Notes: generated by a model not told the origin, from the sequence alone. Positions 39,114 through 47,465 are shown, counted from the first letter of the stretch. The stretch is 64,000 bases of DNA from CBDCRK01 sp965220955 (GCA_965220955.1 CBDCRK010000030.1:200217-264216); one strand, 5' to 3'. Numbers and translations are program-made.

Positions 39114-40742
39114 ATGAGACAGTGGAACAAAAACCTGATTGTGCTGTTTTCCCTGGTTGTATATTGCCTCCTGCCTGTGGGTGCGTGGGGGATCATTGCC
39201 CTGCGGGATGATCTGGAGATAGAGGGTTTTGTGCAGGCGGAAAACATCCTGCGCACCGCCAGGTACCGGGATGCCGAGTTGATCCTGCAGCGCAACACCG
39301 TGCAAGTGGAGGGCCTATGGAACTTCATTCAGGAAGGGCGGACCACGGTGGGTAACTTTTCCATGGGCCCTATTGAGGAAGCCACTCTCAAACTCACTTA
39401 TCGCTTTGCCTACGACTCGGTCTATGACATCCGGGAGTCCTTTCGGGACAACTTTAGTGTGGATGAACGAGATACCCTAAAATATGAGAACTGGATTCGC
39501 GAGGCTTACGTTGAACTAGTTATGCCCCCGCTCACCATGCGGCTGGGACGCCAGCAGGTGGTGTGGGGAGAGACGGACACATTCCGGGCCCTGGACGTTA
39601 TTAACCCCTTGGATACAGAATGGCATTTTGCTCGGGAGCCCTGGGAGGATATCCGTATCCCGCTGTGGATGGTGCGGGGGATCTATGACATTGGCAAGGT
39701 GGGCTGGCTGGAGGAATCGTTTATTGAGGGGATATGGATTCCGGGGGATTTCCAGCGCAACCGCGCCTCTCCGGACCCGCGGCGGCCATGGGGCTTCTAT
39801 GGGGGACGCCGCCGTGAGAGGGCCAACTCTGTAATCGTTGACGGGCATTTTGCTGACCCAGTGAGCATTGTTCGTGATCAAAAACCGGATCGAGCCCTGG
39901 AGAGCAGCGAGATTGGAGTGCGGTTTAAGGCGGTATGGGGACAGGTAGACTTTGGCCTGCACTACTTCTGGACCCTCTCGGACACCCCTGGGGTGAAGGT
40001 GCGCAACGATCTTACCTTTGATTCAACCGTTGGCAATAGGAGGACACGCACAGAGTTCCTTGATCTGGTCAACCCCAGAAGCCATGTGGTTGGGGTGGCG
40101 GCCAATTATGCCGAGGAGTATTTTACCCAGACCGTGTTCCGGGTAGAGGCAACTTATACCACTGGGATTCCCATAACGTTGGGCACCCTCGATCGGCGGG
40201 GAGTTCCCCGAGAAGTGGATAGAGATCGCAATAATTTCATGACCACCGAGCAGACCTTGCTCATGCTGGCCTTTGACCGGCCCACCTGGATTCGCCCACT
40301 GAATAAGCTTCGTACCTTCTTTATTACCGGACAGTTTTTCTGGCAGCATTACACTGAATTTAATCGCTTTTTCCGCGGGACTTCTTCAGTGCGGCGAGCC
40401 CTGGAGCCTGGAACGGGAGCAATCATCCCGGACAGGTTTATCAGTGTTAACACCGACCGTCTCTCCGAGGATCAGGTTGTGGCCACGCTGGCGGCCTCGA
40501 CCAGCTACGGGCCAGGGGGACTTATCCAGCCCCTGGTAGCTATGGCGTACAATCCTTTGGGCACAACATTCTTTCACCGCTTGTCCCTCGACTACCTCTA
40601 TTCCAATCATCTCATCTTTCGTCTTACCCATGATTTCTATTGGGGGAAATCGACCGAGGAACCGTGGTTTATTGGCGGGCGGTTTGGCGCTGCCCGGGAC
40701 AACCGCATCGAGACCATCTTTCTCGTTATTTTTCAGTATTAA
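39114..40742 (+). CDS. DUF1302-like outer-membrane beta-barrel protein
   Basis: 542 residues with a signal peptide (LIVLFSLVVYCLLPVGAWG). The N-terminal IEGFVQAENILRTARYRDAE, then WIREAYVELVMPPLTMRLGR and QQVVWGETDTFRALDVINPL are typical of DUF1302/porin-like barrels (GRQ-x-V-x-WGE motif). Alternating strands run to the end, which closes with an aromatic residue (ETIFLVIFQY), the signal for BAM insertion. DUF1302 and DUF1329 proteins regularly occur together, as here, and are thought to export or import a hydrophobic compound. Gene spacing of 60 bases to the AMIN-TPR gene fits one operon. Confidence 0.87.
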   Translation: MRQWNKNLIVLFSLVVYCLLPVGAWGIIALRDDLEIEGFVQAENILRTARYRDAELILQRNTVQVEGLWNFIQEGRTTVGNFSMGPIEEATLKLTYRFAYDSVYDIRESFRDNFSVDERDTLKYENWIREAYVELVMPPLTMRLGRQQVVWGETDTFRALDVINPLDTEWHFAREPWEDIRIPLWMVRGIYDIGKVGWLEESFIEGIWIPGDFQRNRASPDPRRPWGFYGGRRRERANSVIVDGHFADPVSIVRDQKPDRALESSEIGVRFKAVWGQVDFGLHYFWTLSDTPGVKVRNDLTFDSTVGNRRTRTEFLDLVNPRSHVVGVAANYAEEYFTQTVFRVEATYTTGIPITLGTLDRRGVPREVDRDRNNFMTTEQTLLMLAFDRPTWIRPLNKLRTFFITGQFFWQHYTEFNRFFRGTSSVRRALEPGTGAIIPDRFISVNTDRLSEDQVVATLAASTSYGPGGLIQPLVAMAYNPLGTTFFHRLSLDYLYSNHLIFRLTHDFYWGKSTEEPWFIGGRFGAARDNRIETIFLVIFQY

Positions 40743-40784
40743 GAGCAAGGAGAAGGGGGTTCCGGGCAGAGGCGCCGGGAGGGG

Positions 40785-40893
40785 ATGGACACTGCAGAAG
40801 CCGCCCTGCCTGGGGCGGAGATCCGTCTCCGTCCGGTGCTCATGACTGCTCTTGTCGCCAGTTTGGGGTTTGTTTCCATGGCACTGGCAACGG
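40785..40893 (+). pseudogene. Fragment of a CzcA/CusA-type RND pump gene (sense)
   Basis: LPGAEIRLRPVLMTALVASL then GFVSMALATGAG is the late inner-membrane segment of heavy-metal RND pumps (usual word RLRPVLMTALVASLGFVPMALATG). Only about 36 codons remain. The frame passes directly into sequence that, in another frame, is the end of an ArsR gene. Confidence 0.85.
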
Positions 40894-40999
40894 GCGCTGG
40901 GTTTACTACTCTCTCAATCCCGAAACGCTGGAAGAGATAAGGCATTTTCTGAGCGTGCTCCTGGATGCCCGCAACCCCGAAGCACACAGGAGGAGGTAA
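40886..40999 (+). pseudogene. C-terminal fragment of an ArsR-family regulator gene
   Basis: GNGRWVYYSLNPETLEEIRH followed by FLSVLLDARNPEAHRRR and TAA is the wing and last helix of ArsR-type repressors (GRWVYYRLNP). The HTH and metal site are gone, replaced upstream by a czcA piece. The AGGAGG at its end serves as ribosome site of the ACR3 gene 6 bases later. Confidence 0.85.
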
Positions 41000-41005
41000 A
41001 CACCC

Positions 41006-42337
41006 ATGGCTCAAGAGACTATTGGTGCTGCTACGCCCTCAACCAAGGATATGTCTGGCTTTGAACGTTACCTCACGCTCTGGGTAGCCCTCTGTATTGT
41101 GGGGGGGATTCTGCTCGGCAAAATTGCTCCGAATCTCGCCACCACCCTTGATGGCATAGCCCTGTATGTGAATGGTGCCCCTGTGGTGTCGATTCCCATC
41201 GCCGTGTGTCTCTTCTTCATGATGTATCCCATCATGATCAAGATTGACTTTGCCGAGGTGGTGAGGGCTAGTCGCAACACCAAACCGGTCTTGCTTACCC
41301 TGTTTGTGAACTGGGCGATTAAGCCGTTCACAATGTATGCTATCTCCCTGTTTTGTTTGGGGACACTTTTTTACGGCTTCATCGGTCCTGATGCTATTGA
41401 CCACGTAAAAATGCCCTTTGGGCTCGAACTGCCCGTTGGTGCAACCTACGGGGCAGGGCAAGTCGTGATGGCCAACGGGATAAAGATGCTCGAAGTGCCG
41501 CTGTGGAGGAGTTATCTGGCTGGCTGTATTTTGCTCGGGATTGCCCCCTGCACGGCCATGGTCTTGGTCTGGGGCTATCTTGCCCGTGGCAATGATGGGC
41601 TTACCCTGGTGATGGTCGCGCTCAATTCGCTCACAATGCTTGTGCTGTATGGCGTGCTGGGCGGGTTTCTGCTGGGAGTTGGTCGGCTGCCCGTGCCGTG
41701 GCAAGCTCTGGTGCTCTCGATTGGCGTGTATGTTGCGCTGCCGCTCATGGCCGGCTATTTCTCGCGCCGATGGATTATCCAGGCTAAAGGCGAAACCTGG
41801 TTCAAAGAACAATTCCTGCACGTGCTGACGCCGCTGACAATTAGTGCGTTGCTGGTGACCTTGGTCCTGCTCTTTTCTTTCAAAGGAGAGGTTATCCTGT
41901 CGAATCCCCTGACCATCCTGTGGATTGCGATTCCGCTGTGTATTCAAACCGTTGCCATTTTTGCCCTGACGTATGGTCTCGCCCGTGTTTTCCGATTCAC
42001 CTATCAAGATGCTGCCCCATCGGCTATGATTGGCGCCTCCAACCACTTTGAAGTCGCCATTGCTACGGCGACGATGCTGTTTGGGCTGTCTTCTGGCGCA
42101 GCGCTGGCGACCGTTGTCGGCGTGCTGATTGAAGTGCCGGTTATGTTGATATTGGTCCGCTACTGTCTGCGCACGGAGCACTGGTTTTGCCATGCGGCAA
42201 CGCAGGCCGTGCCAGGTACTGGAACTGCCCGGCCCATTTCAGGGTATACCCCGGCGGCAGCCGGACCTGCTCGGCAACCACTTGCTTCGCTTCCTCTACG
42301 TACCCTCCTAGACCACGTCCGGCTACGACGCCTCTAG
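41006..42337 (+). CDS. acr3: Arsenite efflux carrier, ACR3 family
   Basis: 443 residues from ATG 41006 behind AGGAGGAGGTAAACACCC. It has about ten membrane helices. GIAPCTAMVLVWGYLARGND carries the conserved Cys of ACR3, followed by VALNSLTML; GASNHFEVAIATATMLFGLS is the other family hallmark. ACR3 exports As(III) using the proton gradient. The family usually ends around residue 350-390; here the last 55 residues (from about HWFCHAATQ) are read antisense through a czcA fragment and are foreign. The regulator upstream is truncated, so expression may be constitutive. Confidence 0.92.
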   Translation: MAQETIGAATPSTKDMSGFERYLTLWVALCIVGGILLGKIAPNLATTLDGIALYVNGAPVVSIPIAVCLFFMMYPIMIKIDFAEVVRASRNTKPVLLTLFVNWAIKPFTMYAISLFCLGTLFYGFIGPDAIDHVKMPFGLELPVGATYGAGQVVMANGIKMLEVPLWRSYLAGCILLGIAPCTAMVLVWGYLARGNDGLTLVMVALNSLTMLVLYGVLGGFLLGVGRLPVPWQALVLSIGVYVALPLMAGYFSRRWIIQAKGETWFKEQFLHVLTPLTISALLVTLVLLFSFKGEVILSNPLTILWIAIPLCIQTVAIFALTYGLARVFRFTYQDAAPSAMIGASNHFEVAIATATMLFGLSSGAALATVVGVLIEVPVMLILVRYCLRTEHWFCHAATQAVPGTGTARPISGYTPAAAGPARQPLASLPLRTLLDHVRLRRL

Positions 42338-42345
42338 GAACCCCA
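42205..42345 (-). pseudogene. Fragment of a CzcA-type RND pump gene (antisense)
   Basis: On the minus strand, VVAGRGLGGYVEEAKQVVAE then QVRLPPGYTLKWAGQFQYLA matches the periplasmic loop of CzcA-type pumps (GRDLGGFVEEAxxxVxxxVxLPPGYxLEWGGQFE). It overlaps the 3' end of the ACR3 frame. With the sense fragment at 40785, it shows that a pump gene was broken and partly inverted around the ars genes. Confidence 0.8.
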
Positions 42346-42438
42346 CCCGGCCCACCGCCGCTGTACCGGAGAAGATGCCAACATATTGTGGAAACATTAC
42401 TCTTTGTCATTGCTGGGCTTTCATGCTAGTCTAAAAAC

Positions 42439-42834
42439 ATGTGTCAGCTCCGTCAGATATCCCCCGCTATCTTCTTCTTGGCTTTCCTGCTGTACTGCTC
42501 GCAGGTTTGTCTGGCGGTCTGTTATCCCTCTGCGGCGGTTGCTGCTGCCGCCTCTACGAACTACGGTCCAAAATCCACACCTTGCCATTCCCCGGACACT
42601 GCTTCCCAGGACATACCTGAAAAATGTCCGAGCTGTGGAAACCTGGTCTTCCTCAGGGCGGTTTCTCCTGATAGCGAGACGCCGGCCGCTTCGAGTCTCT
42701 CCCTTCTCCCTGTTGGTTTTACAGCCCAGCGAGTTCTTTTCTCGCAACCACAACCGCACGTAACGGGACTACGGTCGGAAGTTGCCGCTCTTTCACTCCC
42801 GCTGTATCTCACACTCTCTATTCTACTACTCTAA
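42439..42834 (+). CDS. Small exported Cys-containing protein, possible metal-resistance accessory
   Basis: 131 residues from ATG 42439. The N-terminus is a signal peptide (ISPAIFFLAFLLYCSQVCLA). The mature part holds STPCHSPDTASQDIPEKCPS and CGNLV, a C-H-x(13)-C-x-x-C arrangement that could bind a metal, and it ends in a second hydrophobic helix (LSLPLYLTLSILLL). Small proteins of this style often precede copper oxidase or RND genes; the next gene is a multicopper oxidase. No family recognised and no good ribosome site is visible, so the start is uncertain. Confidence 0.55.
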   Translation: MCQLRQISPAIFFLAFLLYCSQVCLAVCYPSAAVAAAASTNYGPKSTPCHSPDTASQDIPEKCPSCGNLVFLRAVSPDSETPAASSLSLLPVGFTAQRVLFSQPQPHVTGLRSEVAALSLPLYLTLSILLL

Positions 42835-42856
42835 GTTTCCTCCACCGCCTATTGGT

Positions 42857-42933
42857 GACAGGGGTCCCTGTCCTTCCTGACAAGGGACTGTTGACAACCA
42901 TCCGTATCGGATGACGACCATCCGTATCGGATT
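42857..42933. promoter_or_regulatory. Cluster of inverted repeats upstream of the multicopper oxidase gene
   Basis: GACAGGG-GT-CCCTGTC (42857-42872), then two copies of CATCCG-TAT-CGGATG-type dyads at 42899-42913 and 42919-42933, spaced exactly 20 bases (two helical turns). TTGACA at 42891-42896 could be a -35. This looks like an operator array for a metal-responsive regulator. Confidence 0.6.
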
Positions 42934-43050
42934 CGTTCTCTGCACCTACATGCAGGAAGTTTCCCTGATTCGTTGCCGCTCTGCTTGCACGTCTACTCAG
43001 GCTCCTTCCGCGCATGAACCGTGCATAAGACGAACAAAGGAGAGAAGCCT

Positions 43051-44472
43051 ATGAATAAGAGTCGACGAGATTTTTTCCGTGAGGTCTTGGGGGTAGGAGC
43101 ACTGTTCGGTGTACCTCGCATTGCAAGAGCCCAAAATACTGAGTCCAGCCGTCATGTGCAGACTATGCCAGCCGTAGGCCGGGCCGGAAAAGCAGGATTT
43201 CTACCGGTTGAAACGCCCGACATTCCCAGACTCCCCTGGCGCCTGGAAAATGGCGTTAAGGTCTTCCATTTAATTCCCGAGGTCATGAAGCGAGAGTTCA
43301 AGCCCGATTGGACCTTTGACGTCTGGGGCTTCAACGGCAGCATGCCCGGACCCACAATCGAAGTGAATCAAGGGGATCGAGTGCGCATCGTGGTCGAGAA
43401 CCGGCTGCCCGAGCCAACCTCCATACACTGGCATGGCTTCGAGGTCCCAGTCGAGATGGATGGGGTGCCGGGTGTAAGCCAGGATCCCATCCTGCCGGGG
43501 GAGAAATTTGTCTACGAGTTCACACTCCACCAGCACGGCACGTTCTTTTACCACTCGCATATGGCCATGCAGGAGATGATGGGGATGCTTGGTCTCTTTG
43601 TCATGCATCCCAAGGAGCCTTACCAGCCTCGGGTAGACAAGGACTTCGGTTTGCTCTTCCAGGAATGGGCGATCCTGCCCAACAATCCTGTGCCGAATAG
43701 CCTGTCGATGGAGTTTAACTGGCTCACCATTAACGGCAAGGTCGGTCCGGCAACAACGCCACTCATTGTGCGGCTGGGAGACCGGGTACGCATCCGCATG
43801 GTGAACCTGGGCATGGACCATCACCCCATCCACCTGCATGGAAATACGTTCTACGGGACTGCAACCGAGGGCGGGCGTGTTCCTGAGACGGCCTGGACCC
43901 CGGCCAACACTGTACTGTTGGGAGTCGCCCAGGCCCGGGATGTTGAGTTTGAGGCGAAATACCCGGGTGACTGGATGCTTCATTGCCACCTGCCCCACCA
44001 CATGATGAACCATATGGCCTCCATGGCCGGCCCGATGGCGCACACCGGTCGCGGCATGCACACGGGTATGGGGATGGAGGAAGGCATGGGGATGCTACAG
44101 CAGGGCCACGCCATGGCAGAAGAGAACGGCCCCAGCCTGGGCCGGGCTATGGGCGTTGGCTCTGACTTCGAGAACCCAACTACCCATCTGCCGCTGTATC
44201 CCAAGAGTGCGGGAGCCAAGCCGAAGCTGGTGCCGGGTTACCCCCAGGATCACTTTATGCCGATGGACGACGAGGTTGCAAAACCTGAGACGTACGGCCT
44301 CAGACGGACCTGGAGCGCAGGTGTACAGGGAATGATGACGCTTGTCCGTGTCCTCGAACCCAAACTGTATGACCGGGTCAAGTCGCTCCAAGCGCAGGCC
44401 GCCCAAGCGCGGGCCGCAAAGGAAAAGCTCCTGGGCAGGACGCCGACCTACTCCCATCGTCACTATGGGTAG
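43051..44472 (+). CDS. Multicopper oxidase (CopA/CueO-like), Tat-exported, Met-rich
   Basis: 473 residues from ATG 43051 behind AAAGGAGAGAAGCCT; a GTG 30 bases earlier is less likely. The Tat signal is NKSRRDFFREVLGVGALFG. Copper ligands are visible: HWHGFEVPVEMDG, FYHSHMAMQEMMG, HHPIHLHGNTF and HCHLPHHMMNHM (type 1/type 3 site, with Met axial). Between residues about 315 and 355 is a Met/His/Gly-rich stretch (MASMAGPMAHTGRGMHTGMG) that probably binds Cu(I) for oxidation, as in CueO. It acts in the periplasm against copper toxicity, in line with the ATPase at 31 kb and the outer-membrane channel next door. Confidence 0.93.
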   Translation: MNKSRRDFFREVLGVGALFGVPRIARAQNTESSRHVQTMPAVGRAGKAGFLPVETPDIPRLPWRLENGVKVFHLIPEVMKREFKPDWTFDVWGFNGSMPGPTIEVNQGDRVRIVVENRLPEPTSIHWHGFEVPVEMDGVPGVSQDPILPGEKFVYEFTLHQHGTFFYHSHMAMQEMMGMLGLFVMHPKEPYQPRVDKDFGLLFQEWAILPNNPVPNSLSMEFNWLTINGKVGPATTPLIVRLGDRVRIRMVNLGMDHHPIHLHGNTFYGTATEGGRVPETAWTPANTVLLGVAQARDVEFEAKYPGDWMLHCHLPHHMMNHMASMAGPMAHTGRGMHTGMGMEEGMGMLQQGHAMAEENGPSLGRAMGVGSDFENPTTHLPLYPKSAGAKPKLVPGYPQDHFMPMDDEVAKPETYGLRRTWSAGVQGMMTLVRVLEPKLYDRVKSLQAQAAQARAAKEKLLGRTPTYSHRHYG

Positions 44473-44518
44473 GCTTGGAATGTACCATCATAGCGAGAGC
44501 AAGAGAAGGAGGTGTCCT

Positions 44519-45913
44519 GTGGGGTGTACTGTTTACAACTTCCCGTTAGTTGCATGGACAATCGGCATCGGAATGTTCTTTGGGTTGCTTGGCACAGTGC
44601 CTATGGCTGCCGCGGGCGGGCAGAGTACCAAGCCACTGCCGGTCAAGCCCGCGCTCTCACTCGAGCAGCTCAAACGGATGGCTCTGGAAAGCAACCCGAC
44701 CCTTGCTCAAGCGAACGCTCAGGTTCAAGCAGCGGCCGGACGTAAGCTTCAGGCCGGGCTCTACCCGAATCCAGCCGTAGGCTATGACAGCGACGAGATT
44801 AGCGGACCTGCTTCCGGCGGCGAGCACGGTGGCTTTGTGGAGCAGACGATTGTGACTGCCGGAAAGCTGGGACTCAGTCGCAGAATTTTTGCGCGGGAAC
44901 AGGTGCAGGCAGAGGAGCAGGCAAGGGCTCAGCGCCTGCGCGTGCTGAACGCTGTTCACATGCGCTACTATGAAACCCTGGGTGCGCAGCAAATTGTTGC
45001 CTTGCGTGCACGCCTGGCGGCTCTTGCCCAGGAAGCAGTGGAGGTTACCCACCAATTATTTAACGTCGGTCAGGCAGATCGGCCTGACTTGCTTCAGGCC
45101 GGGGTCGAGGCGCAGCAAGTACAGCTGGACTTGGTTGCCGCAAGCAATGACCTGGATCGAAGCTGGCGCCAGCTGGCGGCTGTTGTGGGGAATCCCAACC
45201 TGGAACGCCATCCGCTGGCCGGGAAGCTTGACGACTCTATTCCAGAGCTGGCCTGGGACAAAGCCCTGGCCACCCTCTTGGAAGAAAGCCCTGAGCTCAA
45301 AGTAGCCAGGGTTGGGGTGAAACGCGCCGAGGCGGCACTAAAACGTGCGCAGGTGGAGTGGATACCGGACATTGCCCTACGGGGCGGCATCCGCTACAAC
45401 TTCGAACGGTTCGCCCCGGGAGATAGAGTACTAGGTCCAGAGGGTTTTGCCGAAATCCGGGTGCCACTGCCTGTCTTTGATCGTAACCAGGGTAATGTTG
45501 CCTCGGCACAGGCTGACTTGAGTCGGGCGCGGCAAGAAGTTCAGCGGGTGGAGCTTTCTTTGCGCAGGCGTCTCTCGGCCACCTTTGCCGATTACCTGAC
45601 GTCACGCCGGACAGTTGAGGTCTACCGCACGCGCATTCTTGCCGATGCCCACCAGGCTTATGAATTATATTTGCGGCGCTTTCAGCAAATGGCGGCAGCC
45701 TACCCGCAGGTGCTGATCGCCCAGCGGACCTTGTTTCAGGCCCGGGTAGCCTACGTGGCTACCCGGGTGAACCTGTGGCGCACCGTAGTCGAGATCCATG
45801 GTCTACTCCTAGTGGATGGGCTTGCTGCACCGGCAGCACCGGGCGAGATGGCGATGGGTAGGCCCGGAGTGGAGGTAAGGTCTGCGGCGATGCCGGGCAT
45901 GGTACGCGATTGA
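44519..45913 (+). CDS. TolC/CzcC-family outer-membrane efflux channel
   Basis: 464 residues from GTG 44519, six bases after AAGGAGG; a reading from 44342 would overlap the oxidase gene and is rejected. A signal helix (FPLVAWTIGIGMFFGLLG) is followed by two OEP repeats: LSLEQLKRMALESNPTLAQA and WDKALATLLEESPELKVARV, with YPNPAVGYDSDEISGP and VEWIPDIALRGGIRYNFERF marking the strands. Its natural CzcB and CzcA partners are missing downstream; instead there are gene fragments, and czcA shards lie around the ACR3 gene. A perfect 11-bp hairpin occurs within the coding sequence at 45741. Confidence 0.9.
   Translation: MGCTVYNFPLVAWTIGIGMFFGLLGTVPMAAAGGQSTKPLPVKPALSLEQLKRMALESNPTLAQANAQVQAAAGRKLQAGLYPNPAVGYDSDEISGPASGGEHGGFVEQTIVTAGKLGLSRRIFAREQVQAEEQARAQRLRVLNAVHMRYYETLGAQQIVALRARLAALAQEAVEVTHQLFNVGQADRPDLLQAGVEAQQVQLDLVAASNDLDRSWRQLAAVVGNPNLERHPLAGKLDDSIPELAWDKALATLLEESPELKVARVGVKRAEAALKRAQVEWIPDIALRGGIRYNFERFAPGDRVLGPEGFAEIRVPLPVFDRNQGNVASAQADLSRARQEVQRVELSLRRRLSATFADYLTSRRTVEVYRTRILADAHQAYELYLRRFQQMAAAYPQVLIAQRTLFQARVAYVATRVNLWRTVVEIHGLLLVDGLAAPAAPGEMAMGRPGVEVRSAAMPGMVRD
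45741..45767. repeat. Perfect 11-bp hairpin inside the TolC/CzcC-like gene
   Basis: CCCGGGTAGCC (45741-45751), loop TACGT, GGCTACCCGGG (45757-45767). It encodes ARVAYVATRV and is 27 bases in total. Confidence 0.85.
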
Positions 45914-46545
45914 GAGCCTGCGTTTTTCTAAAGTGCGAGTGGATCACTCCAGCGCATAGGCGCCAAACTCGTAGGTGAGGCGCAACGTCTGACCAAAGCA
46001 GCTCATCATATCTCCCGGCTGGGCTGCGGGCGCAGGGTCTGGAGCGCTAGCAACGGCTCTTCTGGCGCGACCACCGCGCCGGGTCCTACGGTCGCTTACA
46101 TTCGCCACAGCGTGGGGGCTGAGCTTCCTTGTCGCCGGCTACATGGGCTTGGTTGCTGGAACGGCTTGGCGTTCTGGCTCGGCGGCGTCTGATGCTGGGG
46201 GAAATGTCCAAGGTCGTGCTCGGTTTCTTGGGCAGTCAACGGATAGCTCTCGCGATTGGCTGGGGCGTAGGTGGTGCGCTTGGCGGTCTTCTGGCGTCGG
46301 CATCGGGCCTCGCTGCATGGCGGACGCTCTTTCGTCCCTCATCGCGGCCAGCCGTCTAACGAGACTGTCGAAAAAGGCAATTTCTGAAGAAATGGTGGTA
46401 ACTGGAGTATCGAGTGATGTCTGCGTCAGCACGACGGCGCGGGAAGCCGCAAAAGAGGCGCAGTCCCTGGAAAAAGTCCACTTGACCATCGCGAAATCCT
46501 TTTTAATAGATGTTTGTGAGTAATGTTGCTGGGAGGTTAATAGGT
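45914..46545. other. Fragment-rich spacer between efflux channel and selenoprotein gene
   Basis: No intact gene is supported. On plus, 46086-46190 reads a hydrophobic LRSLTFATAWGLSFLVAGYM and 46200-46359 in another frame ALAIGWGVGGALGGLLASAS, possibly one decayed membrane protein. On minus, a frame at about 45940-46020 ends TLRLTYEFGAYALE and another reads GAVVAPEEPLLALQTLRPQP; neither has a start. An isochorismatase shard is listed separately. Confidence 0.4.
46367..46465 (+). pseudogene. Shard of an isochorismatase/cysteine-hydrolase gene
   Basis: SEEMVVTGVSSDVCVSTTAR followed by EAAKE is the active-site segment of the isochorismatase family (usual word VVTGVxTDVCVxxTARxA, with the nucleophile Cys). 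About 30 codons on either side are unlike the family. Only this motif survives. Confidence 0.7.
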
Positions 46546-47409
46546 ATGAGCAAAAAAAAGCCTAGGACCGAAAAACGTACACTGGTCGACCGAGTTGGTA
46601 ACTTTTTCTTTGCCATTCCAGCCGTGGCTCAGTTTTGGGCGAGAGTTGCGGCAAAGAAGACTAGCACTCTGGTGGGTCCTTCCGGTGATATTCCTTTTGC
46701 CCGGCTGCCCAAGCCACTGAGCCAGTGCCGAGGGACACTCATTACTACCGGCGGCATCCATTTATTGACGCAACCCGCTTTTGACATGGAGAACCCTGAG
46801 GGGGACGCAAGCTATCGAGCAATTCCTGCTAACGTAGATCCGGCCCAAATTGTAATTACCCATAAATACTATGATCATCGGGATGCAGATCAGGATCTGA
46901 ATGTAATCTTTCCTTTGACCCACTTTCAACATCTAGTAGAAATCGGTGTGGTGGGCACTCTTGCCCTCCATCATTGGGGGTTTATGGGTCACATTGAGGG
47001 GGCACAACTCTCCCGGCTCAAGGAACAGACGGCGCCGGAGATAGCGGGAAAACTGCGGGCCAAGGAGGTAGATTTTGTCTTTTTGACACCGGCCTGAGGG
47101 CTTTGTAATCGGTCCGTGGGACTGATTGCCCGCGCTATCGAGAACGTAGGAATTCCTACTACTAGTATTTCCCTTGCCAAAGATTTGACTCAATCCTTGG
47201 GTGTACCTCGGACTGTCTTTGTTAGGTGGCCTTTGGGTCATCCCCTGGGCGAGCCGGGAAATGTCCTGCAGCAGCGTACTCTGATCTTTGAGTCCCTGCG
47301 CCTGTTGGTACAGAGTCAGAGGCCGGGTATCATTGCTGAACCAGGCTACCGTTGGCGGCGGGAAACCTATTCTGAGCCAGACTGGCTGGCTCTGGCAGAG
47401 GCCGGATAG
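46546..47409 (+). CDS. GrdB/PrdB-like selenoprotein B family protein (predicted Sec184)
   Basis: ATG 46546 follows GGGAGG. The frame reads through TGA 47095-47097 to TAG 47407-47409, 287 residues. Around the TGA it runs VDFVFLTPA-U-GLCNRSVGLIARAIEN, then GIPTTSISLAKDLTQSLGVP and FVRWPLGHPLGEPGN. This matches the glycine/betaine/sarcosine/D-proline reductase selenoprotein B family, where the position is Cys or Sec in a [CU]-x-x-C motif followed by the SVGLIAR helix. The N-terminal part holds DADQDLNVIFPLTHFQHLV, also typical. Grd/Prd partners are absent, so this is a stand-alone member of unknown reaction, likely reductive. A SECIS-like hairpin sits behind the UGA. Confidence 0.88.
47095..47127 (+). 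promoter_or_regulatory. SECIS-like hairpin after the in-frame UGA of the GrdB-like gene
   Basis: TGA 47095-47097. AATCGGTCC (47107-47115) pairs with GGACTGATT (47119-47127) over nine pairs (one G-U), closing a GTG triloop at 47116-47118, 18 bases after the UGA. The distance and the G-first loop agree with bacterial SECIS elements. Confidence 0.78.
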
Positions 47410-47465
47410 TCCTCCTCTTTACTTACTTGGCTGAGTAGTCGTGCTAGCAGCAAACCTACCCCCAA

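Noticed and set aside
41039..42193. 384-codon minus-strand ORF over acr3
   Set aside because: It is an antisense shadow of a membrane protein gene, rich in Gln, His and Asn, as expected from complemented hydrophobic codons.
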